Below are positions 32,595-42,277 of a DNA stretch of 64,000 nt, piece after piece (the stretch's first letter is position 1; each line of letters starts with the position of its first letter). This DNA is from an uncultured Clostridia bacterium (GTDB taxonomy: Bacteria; Bacillota; Clostridia; Oscillospirales; Ruminococcaceae). Under the pieces are notes generated by a model. It was not told the origin of the DNA. It saw nothing but the letters and a program-made list of their open reading frames with translations, and did not search any database. Made by a program: the position numbers and the translations under genes. Location: positions 1-64,000 of the forward strand of contig CANQUJ010000001.1 in assembly GCA_947627005.1 (NCBI GenBank), given 5' to 3'.

Positions 32595-34877
32595 ATGGAA
32601 AAATCGACAAAATCAATGAAAAAGCGCTTGTTCGGCGTTGTTTTTATTATAATGCTCGCCGTAATGGCTTATATCGCGTTTACGATGTATAAAGTCGCCG
32701 TAAAAGAGAGCGGAAAATACCAGGCTCTTGCGAACGACCAGCAGTTTAAAACGATGACAGTCGCCGCGAACAGGGGGACGATTTACGACGCAAACGGCCA
32801 GATCCTCGCCCAAAGCGTCACCGTTTATACGGTATACGTCGACCCGCTGACCTTCCAAAGCCAGATCAGCGAGCAGCTTAAAAAGGTCAGCGACGGAAAA
32901 TTGAGCCCGGATAAGACGGTAGACTTTGAGCGCGAGATAGTTTCGGCGCTGTGCTCGAATCTCGACGTCACCGAGGAAGAGGTCAGAGAAAAGCTTTATA
33001 AAAACAACAGATACCAGGTCATCGCGAAGGACGTTGACAAAGATACCGCCACCGCGATAATGGACAGACTTAGCGACCTCGGAATCATATCGGTCGGCGC
33101 GGCGCCCACCGCGAAGAGATACTATCCGAACAACGACCTCGCCGCAAACGTCATCGGCCACCTTCACTACGACGGCTACGGAATATACGGGCTTGAAAGC
33201 TATTACGACGACTACCTTACCGGGGTCGACGGAAAGATCATAACCGCGATAGACGCCTTCGGAAGGGAGATACAGTACCGCTATAAACAAAGCTACGACG
33301 CGCAGGACGGCGATTCGATATATACGAATATCGACACGACCATTCAGTATTACACCGAAAAGGCGCTCAAATCTGCGGTAGAGATTAACAACGCCAAAAA
33401 CAAGGGCTGCGCGATAGTTATGGAATGTAAGACCGGCAAGATACTCGCCATGGCGACCGAGCCGGACTACGACCTTAACAACCCCGCGGAGATTTACGAC
33501 CAAAAGACCGCCGCCGCGCTTAGCGCCCTTGCGGAAATCGGCGACGAAGAGGGCTATAACGCCGCAAGGTCGGAGGCATGGAACCTTCAGTGGACCAACA
33601 AGGCGATATCCTCGCTTTATTACCCCGGGTCGGTATTCAAAGTTGTGACCGGCTCGGCGGCCCTTGAAGAAAGGGCGATCTCGCTTTTGGACACCTATTA
33701 TTGCAACGGCTCGGTGACGGTCGTCAAGGGCGTTCCGCCGATGCACTGTTGGACGACGAGCGGCGGCCACGGGACCCAGAATTTCGTTCAAGCGATGACA
33801 AATTCCTGCAACCCGGCGTTTATCGCAATCGGCCAAAAGCTCGGCGCAAAGGCGTTTACAGACTACTTTAAGGCATACGGACTTACCGAAAAAACCGGTA
33901 TCGACCTTCCGGCCGAGACTTCGAGCATATATATCCCATATTCGAGAATGACCACCATCGACCTCGCGGCGAGCTCGTTCGGGCAGGCCAACAAGATAAC
34001 CCCGCTTCAGATGATAACCGCATACGCGGCAGTGGTAAACGGCGGATATCTCGTAACGCCCTACGTAGTGAACAAAATAGTCGACGCGGAGGGGAATATA
34101 GTAAAAGAATTTACCCCGACCATCAAGCGGCAGGTAATATCCGAAGAGACTTCGGCGATCATGAGGGACACCCTTGAGACGGTTGTCACCGTAAACCAAG
34201 GCTCTAACGTTTATATCGAGGGCTACGATATCGGCGGAAAATCCGGGACCTCGCAGAAGCTCGACGAAAAGGGCGGCGAAACGAAATACGTCTCGTCATA
34301 CTGCGCGTTTTATCCCGCCGAAGACCCGGAGATCATAATGCTCGTTATGGTCGACGAGCCCACCGCCGGAAGATACTACGGCTCTGCGGTCGCCGCGCCG
34401 GTGGTATCCGAAACCTTCCAAGAGATTCTGCCCTATCTCGGCTACTATGCCGAATACAGCGAGGAAGAGCTTGAAAACCTTGATATAACCGTCCCGGACG
34501 TCACCAACGGCGACGTGGCATCTGTCAAGGCGACCCTTGAGGCCCTGGGACTTGAGGCGGAGACCGTCGGCGACGGCGAAAAGGTCATAAGGCAGGTCCC
34601 CTCGGCCGGAAACGCCATGCCTCGCGGCTGCACGGTTGTTTTGTATACCGAAGAGGGCGCCGAGCCGAAATACGTCAAAGTCCCCGACCTTACCGGCAAG
34701 GATATAGAATACGCCAACCGCAAGCTTTCGGAGCTTGGGCTTAACCTTAAGCCTCTCGGCGGGGCGGTAAGAAAGAGCGGCGCAAAGTGTTCCGGCGTTA
34801 TGACCCATATGGGCGAAGAGGTAGAGGTCGGAACGATAATAGAGGCTTACTTTATAGTCGACGACGAGACCGGCTGA
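32595..34877 (+). CDS. Class B penicillin-binding protein, PBP2x/SpoVD type with two PASTA domains
   Basis: 760 residues from the ATG at 32595 (the RBS is weak, GGCGGCGAAAG; the track start at 32547 is less likely). Short cytosolic tail, one helix (about 12-32), dimerisation domain (VAANRGTIYDANGQILAQS), then a transpeptidase with SxxK in PGSVFKVVTG, SxN in TNSCNP and KSGT in GGKSGTSQK. Two PASTA modules end the protein (VPDVTNGD... and VPDLTGKDI...). It cross-links septal or spore-cortex peptidoglycan with FtsW. Two PASTA units resemble PBP2x; SpoVD has one. A separate sporulation homologue cannot be checked here. Confidence 0.93.
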   Translation: MEKSTKSMKKRLFGVVFIIMLAVMAYIAFTMYKVAVKESGKYQALANDQQFKTMTVAANRGTIYDANGQILAQSVTVYTVYVDPLTFQSQISEQLKKVSDGKLSPDKTVDFEREIVSALCSNLDVTEEEVREKLYKNNRYQVIAKDVDKDTATAIMDRLSDLGIISVGAAPTAKRYYPNNDLAANVIGHLHYDGYGIYGLESYYDDYLTGVDGKIITAIDAFGREIQYRYKQSYDAQDGDSIYTNIDTTIQYYTEKALKSAVEINNAKNKGCAIVMECKTGKILAMATEPDYDLNNPAEIYDQKTAAALSALAEIGDEEGYNAARSEAWNLQWTNKAISSLYYPGSVFKVVTGSAALEERAISLLDTYYCNGSVTVVKGVPPMHCWTTSGGHGTQNFVQAMTNSCNPAFIAIGQKLGAKAFTDYFKAYGLTEKTGIDLPAETSSIYIPYSRMTTIDLAASSFGQANKITPLQMITAYAAVVNGGYLVTPYVVNKIVDAEGNIVKEFTPTIKRQVISEETSAIMRDTLETVVTVNQGSNVYIEGYDIGGKSGTSQKLDEKGGETKYVSSYCAFYPAEDPEIIMLVMVDEPTAGRYYGSAVAAPVVSETFQEILPYLGYYAEYSEEELENLDITVPDVTNGDVASVKATLEALGLEAETVGDGEKVIRQVPSAGNAMPRGCTVVLYTEEGAEPKYVKVPDLTGKDIEYANRKLSELGLNLKPLGGAVRKSGAKCSGVMTHMGEEVEVGTIIEAYFIVDDETG

Positions 34878-34955
34878 TTTTATAAATCGTTTTATATAAC
34901 GAGAGCGATAGGGCGCGGGGGGTTCCCCCGCCGCTCTTGCCCGAAAGGAAAGAGT

Positions 34956-36389
34956 ATGAGACTTTACGCGCTATTAAAAGGGATAGCCGAGACGGCGCTT
35001 CCCGATATCGAGATCACGGGGCTTTTCTCCGATTCCAGAAAGGAAATGGGGGAGGGAAGTCTTTTTGTATGTTTAAGCGGAAGAAAATTCGACGCGCACT
35101 CCGCGATACCCGAACTTAGAAAAAAGGGGGTCTCGGCCTTTGTGGTCGAGCGCGACTGCGGAATCGAGAACCAGATAATAGTCAAAGACTCTCGCGAGGC
35201 GCTCGCAAGGCTTTGGGCGAATTTTTACGGCAACCCGCAGCGCAGCCTTAAGATGATAGCCGTTACCGGCACCAACGGCAAGACGACGATCACCACCGTC
35301 ATAAAAAAGCTTCTGACGGCTTTGGGACATAAGGTCGGGCTTATAGGCACCTGCGCCAACGAGATCGGCGACGAGGTTTTGCACGCCGAGCGCTCGACCC
35401 CCGAGCCGGACGAGATGTTTCTTCTTTTGAGGAAGATGGTGGATTCGGGCTGCGAATACTGCGTTATGGAGGCCACCTCGCAGGGGCTTGAGCAGCGTCG
35501 CCTTTGCGGGATAGAGTTCGAGCTTGCGGCGTTTACAAATCTCACCCAAGACCACCTCGACGTTCACGGCAATATGGAAAACTACTATCAGGCCAAGAAA
35601 ATCCTCTTCGGCCAATGCAAGACCGCGCTTATAAGCCTTGACGACCCGAGCGGCGAGCGGCTTATGAGAGAGATATCCTGCCCGAAATTCGGATTTTCGA
35701 TAGAAAAAGAGGCGGATTTTTACGCCGACGCGATATGCCTTAGGCCGCACGGGTCGATCTATTGGTATTGCCGGGGCGGCAAGGCGAGAAAGACCGAGAT
35801 TCGCCTTCCCGGGGGATATAACGTATCAAACACCCTTTGCGCGCTTTCGGCGATAGAGCTTTTGGGGTACGACCCGGACGTCTTCGTACCGATGATAAAA
35901 AATATAGACGGCGTTCGCGGAAGGTGCGAGGTAGTCCCGACCGGCCGGGATTTCACCGTTATTTTGGACTATGCCCACACCCCCGACGCCCTTGAAAACA
36001 TTCTTTCAAGCGTTAAAGAATGTGCCGAGGGGCGGGTTGTCTGCCTGTTCGGCTGCGGGGGCGACCGCGACCCGATAAAGCGCCCGATAATGGCGCAGGC
36101 CGCCGCGAAATACGCGGATTTTCTGATCGTAACCTCCGATAACCCCCGAAGCGAAGACCCACATTCGATTATCGTTCAGATACTCGAAGGTCTTAAAGGG
36201 ACGACAACCGAGTATATTGAAATAGACGAGCGCCGCGAAGCAATCTTTTGGGCGATTCAAAACGCGCGGCCGAAGGATACGATAGTTTTGGCCGGAAAGG
36301 GCCACGAAGACTACCAGATACTTCGCGACGGAAAGATTCACTTCGACGAGCGCGAGGTAGTCGCCGAAGCCCTCGAAAGTCTGAAATAA
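34956..36389 (+). CDS. murE: UDP-MurNAc-L-Ala-D-Glu:meso-DAP ligase
   Basis: 477 residues; ATP-dependent addition of the third residue to the peptidoglycan stem. Domains: N-terminal UDP-binding (1-95, LFSDSRKEMGEGSLFVCL), central ATPase with P-loop TGTNGKTT near 108, and C-terminal ligase domain. The specificity loop reads DNPR (TSDNPRSEDP), the signature of meso-diaminopimelate rather than lysine addition. GAAAGGAAAG precedes the ATG. Note that murF and murD, usual neighbours, are absent from this cluster. Confidence 0.95.
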   Translation: MRLYALLKGIAETALPDIEITGLFSDSRKEMGEGSLFVCLSGRKFDAHSAIPELRKKGVSAFVVERDCGIENQIIVKDSREALARLWANFYGNPQRSLKMIAVTGTNGKTTITTVIKKLLTALGHKVGLIGTCANEIGDEVLHAERSTPEPDEMFLLLRKMVDSGCEYCVMEATSQGLEQRRLCGIEFELAAFTNLTQDHLDVHGNMENYYQAKKILFGQCKTALISLDDPSGERLMREISCPKFGFSIEKEADFYADAICLRPHGSIYWYCRGGKARKTEIRLPGGYNVSNTLCALSAIELLGYDPDVFVPMIKNIDGVRGRCEVVPTGRDFTVILDYAHTPDALENILSSVKECAEGRVVCLFGCGGDRDPIKRPIMAQAAAKYADFLIVTSDNPRSEDPHSIIVQILEGLKGTTTEYIEIDERREAIFWAIQNARPKDTIVLAGKGHEDYQILRDGKIHFDEREVVAEALESLK

Positions 36390-36412
36390 AAATACGGAAG
36401 GAAAACCTTATT

Positions 36413-37426
36413 ATGCCGTTCTGGATAAATCTTATAGTCGGGGCCATTTCGGCGGCGGTTTCGGCGGGCTTCGGATTCATACTGATACCCTATCTTAAAA
36501 AACTAAAGGTCGGGGCGCATATTTTGGAGATCGGCCCGCGCTGGCAGAAGGACAAAGAGGGCACCCCCCTTATGGGCGGATTTATGTTCGCCGCTTCGAC
36601 CGTTATCGCGAGCGCGGTAGGGTATCTTCTTATATCGAAGTTCAGAGAATCGAGGTTGATCGACCCGCCGGAAAATTCGCTTTTAAAGCTTGCCGTCGGG
36701 ATAGGCGCGGCGCTGCTGTTTATGCTGATAGGCTTTATCGACGACTACATCAAGGTCGTCAAAAAGCGGAACCAGGGCTTTAACGTCGCCGCGAAAAGCG
36801 TCTGCCAAGTTATCGTGACGGTCGCGTATCTCGCCGCGCTGCGGCTTTTGGGGAACACCACATCGGTCGTCATTCCGTTTATCGGCGAGGTAGACTTCGG
36901 ATTTTTCTACTACATAATAATGTTCGTGGCGATATACGGCTTTGTAAACGCCGTGAATCTTACCGACGGGGTCGACGGCCTTTGCGGCTCGGTGACTCTT
37001 GTATATTCCGCGACCTTCGCGCTTATCCTCGCGATGCTCGACGACTGGGAATATTCCGCGTTCGCGATGGCGGTCGCGGGGGGCTGCCTCGGGTTTTTGG
37101 TATGGAATCTTCACCCGGCAAAGGTCTTTATGGGCGACACCGGCTCGATGTTTTTGGGCGGCTGCGTGGTCGCGCTCGGCTTTGCAAGCGGGCTCGAACT
37201 GTTGATCCCCCTCGTCGGGATAATCTATCTCTGTGAAGCTTTAAGCGACGTTATTCAGATCGGAAGCTATAAGCTTAGGCACAAAAGGGTCTTTAAAATG
37301 GCGCCGATACACCACCACTTTGAGCTTTCGGGCTGGAGCGAATATAAAATAGTCTTCGTATTTTCGGGGATCACCCTTGTCGCGGGGCTTTTGGGAGTAT
37401 TGGCGACGGCGCTTTATACGAAATAA
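36413..37426 (+). CDS. mraY: Phospho-MurNAc-pentapeptide translocase
   Basis: 337 residues, about ten membrane helices; transfers phospho-MurNAc-pentapeptide to undecaprenyl phosphate to form lipid I. Signatures: KDKEGTPLMGGFMF, GFIDDYIKVVKKRNQG (catalytic DD), NLTDGVDGLCGSV and MGDTGSMFLGG, and the HHHFELSGWSE loop near the C-terminus. I chose ATG 36413 (MPFWINL) because the track's 36248 start overlaps murE heavily; GGAAGG lies 10 nt upstream. Confidence 0.96.
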   Translation: MPFWINLIVGAISAAVSAGFGFILIPYLKKLKVGAHILEIGPRWQKDKEGTPLMGGFMFAASTVIASAVGYLLISKFRESRLIDPPENSLLKLAVGIGAALLFMLIGFIDDYIKVVKKRNQGFNVAAKSVCQVIVTVAYLAALRLLGNTTSVVIPFIGEVDFGFFYYIIMFVAIYGFVNAVNLTDGVDGLCGSVTLVYSATFALILAMLDDWEYSAFAMAVAGGCLGFLVWNLHPAKVFMGDTGSMFLGGCVVALGFASGLELLIPLVGIIYLCEALSDVIQIGSYKLRHKRVFKMAPIHHHFELSGWSEYKIVFVFSGITLVAGLLGVLATALYTK

Positions 37427-37444
37427 TTTTAAGGGGGAAAAGCC

Positions 37445-38722
37445 GTGGCGCAGCAGCGTTACAACTATATATTAAGCCGCGGCGAACCCGCCGGCGGCGA
37501 AGCGGCCCAGGCCCGCGTGGGCGAAGAAAAGCGCGTTAAGCGCGCGCAAAAAAAGCCCAAGACCAAAGAGCCCGGGCTTAGAATATACGACGGCAGCCTT
37601 GATATGGTATTCTTCGCGGTCGTAATCGTTTTGCTCGTATACGGAATCATTATGATGTTCTCTGCAAGCTATATCGCGGGGCTTTCGTCTTCGGCGCACG
37701 ACGGCTATATGTACGTCAGAACGCAGGGCTTCGCGGCGGTGGTCGGGGTCGTTATGATGATATTCATCTCGTTTTTCGACTACCACATTCTCTCAAACTC
37801 TAAAATAGTTTTTATCGGCTTTTTGGGCGGCCTCGCGCTTTTGACCTATACCTCGTTCTTCGGCGACGCCGTAGCGAAAGCGCGCCGCTGGATAACGATA
37901 GGCGGCTCGCCGGAGGGCGGCGGGCTTTCATTCCAGCCCTCGGAACTTATGAAGCCGATTTTGATAGTTATTCTCGCGTTTTTGATTTCTAAGTCAAAGA
38001 CCCCGGCCCTTGGGAAGAGGGACCTTACGAGATATATCTTCATCTTTCTCGCGGTCTGCGGAAATATGGTCTTGCAGCGCCACATCTCGGGGCTTATTCT
38101 TATGGTTACGATAGGCTTCGTCGTGATGTTCGTCGGCGGGGTACCGATAAAAGATCTTATTAAAATCGCTGCGATACTCGGCGTCATCGGCGCGGTGGGC
38201 GTTTTGCTTATAAGCATGCTCGGGATAATCGACCTTTCCTACGTCTTCGACCGCTTTACGAGCATGTCTACCGCCGACAGCGGCGAGATGACCGCCGAAA
38301 ACTGGCAGACCGCCCAGTCGCTTATCGCGATAGGCTCGGGCGGGTGGTTCGGAACCGGGTTCGGCGAATCGAAGCAAAAATACCTCTGGCTGCCCGAATC
38401 GCAGAACGACTTCATCATCTCGGTCATAGTCGAAGAGCTCGGCTATCTCGGCGGTCTTGTCGTGGTAATTTTATTCGGCCTTTTGGTATACAGAGGGTTC
38501 TATATTGCGAAAAAGGCGCCGGATAAATTCGGCATGCTCGTCGCGGCGGGGATAACCTTCCAGATCGGGCTTCAGGCGTTTTTGAACATCGGCGTAGCCT
38601 GCAACGCCTTCCCGAACACCGGCGTTTCGCTTCCGTTCTTCAGCTCGGGCGGAACGGCGCTTTTGATACAGCTTGCCGAAATGGGAGTTGTTCTCGGAAT
38701 ATCGCGGCAATGCGAGATTTAG
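37445..38722 (+). CDS. ftsW: Septal peptidoglycan polymerase FtsW/SpoVE family
   Basis: 425 residues, SEDS-family glycosyltransferase with about ten membrane helices after a basic 55-residue cytosolic tail. Family motifs: RRWITIGG, FQPSELMK, the catalytic-loop region LQRHISGLILM (DxSG-type element here H-I-S-G), ESQNDFIISVIVEELGYLGG and GVSLPFFSSGGTAL. It partners the class B PBP two genes upstream. The start is GTG with AAGGGGG upstream. By position it could equally serve as SpoVE. Confidence 0.93.
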   Translation: MAQQRYNYILSRGEPAGGEAAQARVGEEKRVKRAQKKPKTKEPGLRIYDGSLDMVFFAVVIVLLVYGIIMMFSASYIAGLSSSAHDGYMYVRTQGFAAVVGVVMMIFISFFDYHILSNSKIVFIGFLGGLALLTYTSFFGDAVAKARRWITIGGSPEGGGLSFQPSELMKPILIVILAFLISKSKTPALGKRDLTRYIFIFLAVCGNMVLQRHISGLILMVTIGFVVMFVGGVPIKDLIKIAAILGVIGAVGVLLISMLGIIDLSYVFDRFTSMSTADSGEMTAENWQTAQSLIAIGSGGWFGTGFGESKQKYLWLPESQNDFIISVIVEELGYLGGLVVVILFGLLVYRGFYIAKKAPDKFGMLVAAGITFQIGLQAFLNIGVACNAFPNTGVSLPFFSSGGTALLIQLAEMGVVLGISRQCEI

Positions 38723-38737
38723 AGGGGGTAGACCTTT

Positions 38738-39877
38738 ATGCTTAAAGTGATTCTTTCGGGCGGGGGCTCTGCGGGGCATGTCAATCCCGCGCTCGCAATA
38801 TCAGAAATAATAAAAGAAAACCGCCCCGACGCAGAATTTTTATACGTCGGAACGCCGAACGGAATGGAGCGCCGGCTTGTCGAAAGCGCGGGCTTTAATT
38901 TCGCGGGGATAAAGGTCGCCGGGTTTCAGCGGCATTTAAGCCTTAAAAATATCGGCAGAAACATCAAGGCCGCGGCGTATCTTTCAACCGCCGGGGCTAA
39001 GGCCGCGAAGATCCTAAAGGATTTCAAGCCGGATATAGTAATCGGGACGGGCGGATACGTCTGCGGGCCGATAGTAAGAAAAGCCGCGAAGATGGGCATA
39101 AAAACCGTCATACACGAACAGAACGCTTTCCCGGGGCTTACCACAAAGCTTTTGGCGCCGGACGTGGACAAAATCATGCTGACCGTCTCTAAGGCGGCAG
39201 ACAGGCTTGACGAGCCGCATAGAAAAAAATGCGTCGTGACCGGCCTGCCGGTAAGAAAGGGCTTCGCCGAAGACGTTATTTCAAAAGACGAGGCAAAAAG
39301 GCGGCTCGGGCTCGACGATTCGGTATGTATTCTCTCTACCGGCGGAAGCCTTGGGGCAAGGGCGATAAACGAGGCCGCGCTTGAGCTTATGGATTGGTAT
39401 ATCCGCGACGGGGTCAAAGTCAACCACATTCACTCATTCGGAAAGAACAACCGCGAGGAATTTGAGCGGCGGCTTAAAGAGAATAATATCGACCTTTCGG
39501 AGCACCCGAATTTTATAGTCAAAGAATATATCGACGATATGTCGACTTGTATGGCGGCGGCGGATCTTGTCATAAGCCGCTGCGGAATGGGCGCGCTCAC
39601 CGAGATCGAGGCCGAGGGAAAGGCTTCGATACTGATTCCGTCGCCCTATCTCGCCGAAAACCACCAGTATTACAACGGCCTTGTTTTACAGAGCGCCGGC
39701 GCTGCGGTTTTATACGAGCAAAAGGACATCGCCCCCGGGCTTATCGCGAAGACCGTCGAGGGGCTTATAAAAGACCCCCACGCCATCGACGAGATGTCTC
39801 ATCACGCGAGCGAGCAGTTTATCAAAGACACGCCCGAGAGGATCTGGAAGGTTATAGAAGAGGAATTAAGGGCCTAA
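38738..39877 (+). CDS. murG: Undecaprenyl-PP-MurNAc-pentapeptide GlcNAc transferase
   Basis: 379 residues, GT28 family; makes lipid II from lipid I and UDP-GlcNAc on the cytosolic membrane face. Signatures: SGGGSAGHVNPALAI (N-terminal G-loop), GTGGYVCGPIV, HEQNAFPGLTTK, GGSLGARAINEA and the donor-binding SRCGMGALTEIEAEGKASILIPSPYLAENHQ region (shortened). Slightly longer than typical. Followed by a 77-nt structured gap before murA. Confidence 0.96.
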   Translation: MLKVILSGGGSAGHVNPALAISEIIKENRPDAEFLYVGTPNGMERRLVESAGFNFAGIKVAGFQRHLSLKNIGRNIKAAAYLSTAGAKAAKILKDFKPDIVIGTGGYVCGPIVRKAAKMGIKTVIHEQNAFPGLTTKLLAPDVDKIMLTVSKAADRLDEPHRKKCVVTGLPVRKGFAEDVISKDEAKRRLGLDDSVCILSTGGSLGARAINEAALELMDWYIRDGVKVNHIHSFGKNNREEFERRLKENNIDLSEHPNFIVKEYIDDMSTCMAAADLVISRCGMGALTEIEAEGKASILIPSPYLAENHQYYNGLVLQSAGAAVLYEQKDIAPGLIAKTVEGLIKDPHAIDEMSHHASEQFIKDTPERIWKVIEEELRA

Positions 39878-39882
39878 AGTAA

Positions 39883-39954
39883 CGCAAAATCCCCGATTCA
39901 CATATTATGCAACGAAGAACCGTTCGCATAACAGGTTGAAAAGGGGAATTTGCG
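39883..39954 (+). promoter_or_regulatory. Stem-loop sequestering the murA ribosome-binding site
   Basis: CGCAAAATCCCC (39883-39894) pairs with GGGGAATTTGCG (39943-39954) at 11 of 12 positions, and inside it TTATG..CGAA (905-909, 913-916) pairs with TTCG-CATAA (923-931). The right arm of the outer stem is the Shine-Dalgarno region and ends one base before the GTG start of murA. Confidence 0.6.
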
Positions 39955-41214
39955 GTGACAGAATCAAGGCTTTACATAGAGGGCGGAAGAAAAATATGCG
40001 GCGAGATCGGCGTTCACGGCGCTAAAAACAGCGTTCTGCCGGTTTTGGCGGCAACGCTTTTATCCGGCGGGGTATGCGTTATACATAACTGCCCCTCGCT
40101 TTCGGACGTTTTTTCCTCCTGCCGGATACTTCGCTCGCTCGGCTGCAAATGCAGGCGGGAGGGGGACAGAGTAGAGATAGACGCCGGGGCGATCTCAGAC
40201 TACGAAATAAGCGAGCAGCTTATGCGCGAAATGCGCTCGTCGATAGTCTTTTTGGGCGCGATACTCGGGCGATTGAGAAGATGCAGGCTGTCCTTCCCGG
40301 GCGGGTGCGAGCTTGGCCCCAGGCCGATAGATATCCACCTTTCGGGCTTAAAAAAGCTCGGAGCTGAAATTTACGAAGACCACGGGGTCTTGGATTGCAC
40401 TCTTGCGGGGGCGGTCTCGGGGGCGGATATAACCCTGCCGCTGCCGTCGGTCGGCGCGACCGAAAACATCATGCTCGCGGCGGCGATAGGCTCGGGCCTT
40501 ACGGTTATACGAAACGCCGCCAAAGAGCCGGAGATAGCCGACCTTGCGGGGTTTTTAAACGCCTGCGGGGCGGATATATCGGGGCAGGGGACTTCGACAG
40601 TCTCGATAAAGGGCGTAGAGCGGCTTCATGGCGCGGAATATACCGTCATGCCGGACAGAATAGTCGCGGCGACTTATATGGGCGCGGCGGCGATAACCGG
40701 CGGAGAGCTTATGCTCCGCGGAGTGAGACCCGCAGATATGTACTCGACGGTGGCGGTTTTTGAACAGATGGGCGCGAACGTGTACCCATACTCCGACAGG
40801 ATATACATAAGCGCAAAGAAGCCGCTCAACGCGGTGAAAACGATAAGAACGATGCCTTACCCCGGGTTCCCGACCGACTGCCAGCCGATCATGATGGCGG
40901 TATTGACGAGGGCGAGGGGGACCTCGGTTATAGTCGAGAACATATTCGAGAACAGATTCAGAGCTGCGCCCGAGCTTAGAAGGCTCGGCGCGGATATTAA
41001 GGCCGAGGGAAAGGTCGCGGTCATAGAGGGGGTGCCGAAGCTCTCGGGCGCGGCGACCTTGGCGACCGACCTTAGGGCGGGGGCGGCGCTTGTTTTGGGC
41101 GGGCTTGCCGCCGAGGGGACCACCACGGTATCGAATATACACTATATCGACAGGGGATACGAATCCATCGAAACGGCGCTTAGATCCGTCGGCGCAAGGA
41201 TAAAAAGAACTTAG
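39955..41214 (+). CDS. murA: UDP-GlcNAc 1-carboxyvinyltransferase
   Basis: 419 residues; first committed step of peptidoglycan synthesis, adding enolpyruvate from PEP to UDP-GlcNAc. EPSP-synthase fold with GAKNSVLPVLAATLL near the N-terminus and the catalytic loop SFPGGCELGPRPIDIH, whose Cys is the fosfomycin target, plus FPTDCQPIMMAVL. The start is GTG at 39955, preceded by AAGGGGAA that is buried in a stem-loop. A second murA paralogue is common in Firmicutes and cannot be excluded elsewhere. Confidence 0.96.
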   Translation: MTESRLYIEGGRKICGEIGVHGAKNSVLPVLAATLLSGGVCVIHNCPSLSDVFSSCRILRSLGCKCRREGDRVEIDAGAISDYEISEQLMREMRSSIVFLGAILGRLRRCRLSFPGGCELGPRPIDIHLSGLKKLGAEIYEDHGVLDCTLAGAVSGADITLPLPSVGATENIMLAAAIGSGLTVIRNAAKEPEIADLAGFLNACGADISGQGTSTVSIKGVERLHGAEYTVMPDRIVAATYMGAAAITGGELMLRGVRPADMYSTVAVFEQMGANVYPYSDRIYISAKKPLNAVKTIRTMPYPGFPTDCQPIMMAVLTRARGTSVIVENIFENRFRAAPELRRLGADIKAEGKVAVIEGVPKLSGAATLATDLRAGAALVLGGLAAEGTTTVSNIHYIDRGYESIETALRSVGARIKRT

Positions 41215-41230
41215 AAAGGAAGAGCGAAAG

Positions 41231-42118
41231 ATGAAGGACGTTGTTAAAACGGCGAACAATGCCCCGCAGGGCGGAAGGCCGCGCCGCCGCAGGCGGAATA
41301 TGTCGCTTTATTATCTTATGCTTTTCGTTATAGGGATAGTCATATTTCTGATACTCGCGAGAACGGTTTTCTTTAATATCGAGGAATACGACGTAAGCGG
41401 AAATTCGATCTATACCGCCGACCAGATATTGAGCGCCGGCGGACTTAGAGAGGGGCGGAATATGTACGGCATAAACCTTGACAGAACCGCCGAAAGGATC
41501 AAAAACAGCCTTATATACATTGACGACGTTAAGCTTAGAAGAAAGCTTCCGAACCGCTTTATCGTCGAAGTCACCGAGGCGAGGGCTTACGCCTGCTGCC
41601 AATACGAGGATTCGCGCTACGCGATAATCACCAAGAGCGGAAGATATCTTGAAGTAGAACAGCTCGGCGCGAGGGCGGGGCTTATCCTCGTCACCGGAAT
41701 GGAACTTAAAGACGTTGCCTTAGACAAGGAATTTCAGTCGGCCGACGAGACCAAAAAGACGATTTTGTTCGAGCTTTTGGATTCGATCTCGGAGATATGC
41801 GACGGAAAGATAACCTCGATAGATATGACCGACCGAACCAACATTATGATGGTTTACGACGGCAGGATAGACATAGACTTCGGAAGCTCGCTCGACTATG
41901 AATATAAGCTTAGATACATAACCGCGCTTATCGAAAACAACCTTGAACCGGAGGCCGAGGGAACGGTTATATACCACAGCTCGGCGGCGGGGGCCTCGTT
42001 TATAAGAAAAGAGGATATGGAGCTTACCGAGCAGGAGCGCCTTGCGGCCTTGGAGGCCGAGAAAAACAAGGCCGAAGAGGGCGACCCCCCCGAGGGCGAG
42101 GGCGGCGAAGAAGAATAG
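41231..42118 (+). CDS. divIB: Cell division protein FtsQ/DivIB
   Basis: 295 residues: Arg-rich cytosolic tail (RPRRRRRN), one membrane helix (about 25-45), a POTRA domain (FFNIEEYDVSGNSIYTADQILSAGG, YIDDVKLRRKLPNRFIVEVTEARAYA) and the beta domain up to about 255. The tail ends in a long acidic stretch (EEGDPPEGEGGEEE). It bridges the early and late divisome through FtsL/DivIC. AAAGGAAGAG precedes the ATG. Confidence 0.9.
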   Translation: MKDVVKTANNAPQGGRPRRRRRNMSLYYLMLFVIGIVIFLILARTVFFNIEEYDVSGNSIYTADQILSAGGLREGRNMYGINLDRTAERIKNSLIYIDDVKLRRKLPNRFIVEVTEARAYACCQYEDSRYAIITKSGRYLEVEQLGARAGLILVTGMELKDVALDKEFQSADETKKTILFELLDSISEICDGKITSIDMTDRTNIMMVYDGRIDIDFGSSLDYEYKLRYITALIENNLEPEAEGTVIYHSSAAGASFIRKEDMELTEQERLAALEAEKNKAEEGDPPEGEGGEEE

Positions 42119-42184
42119 TCGGCGAGAAATTGCATTTCGGTCGAAATTTGATAAAACTTTCCTAAAAATTATTCTTAAAAACTA

Positions 42185-42216
42185 TTGCCAAACAAGAATT
42201 TATGTGGTAGTATAAT
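42185..42216 (+). promoter_or_regulatory. Possible internal promoter before ftsZ
   Basis: TATAAT (42211-42216) with an extended TGGTAG context; the best -35 (TTGCCA, 42185) is 20 bp away, so the match is imperfect. It sits in a 160-nt AT-rich gap between divIB and ftsZ. Confidence 0.4.
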
Positions 42217-42277
42217 ACTATATTTAGATTTTACGCTGTGCGTCAGTGATTATATATGGATATTGGAGGAAGTCAAA

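Noticed and set aside
32613-34199. 528-residue minus-strand ORF across the PBP gene
   Set aside because: Shadow of the class B PBP; no start context or homology pattern.
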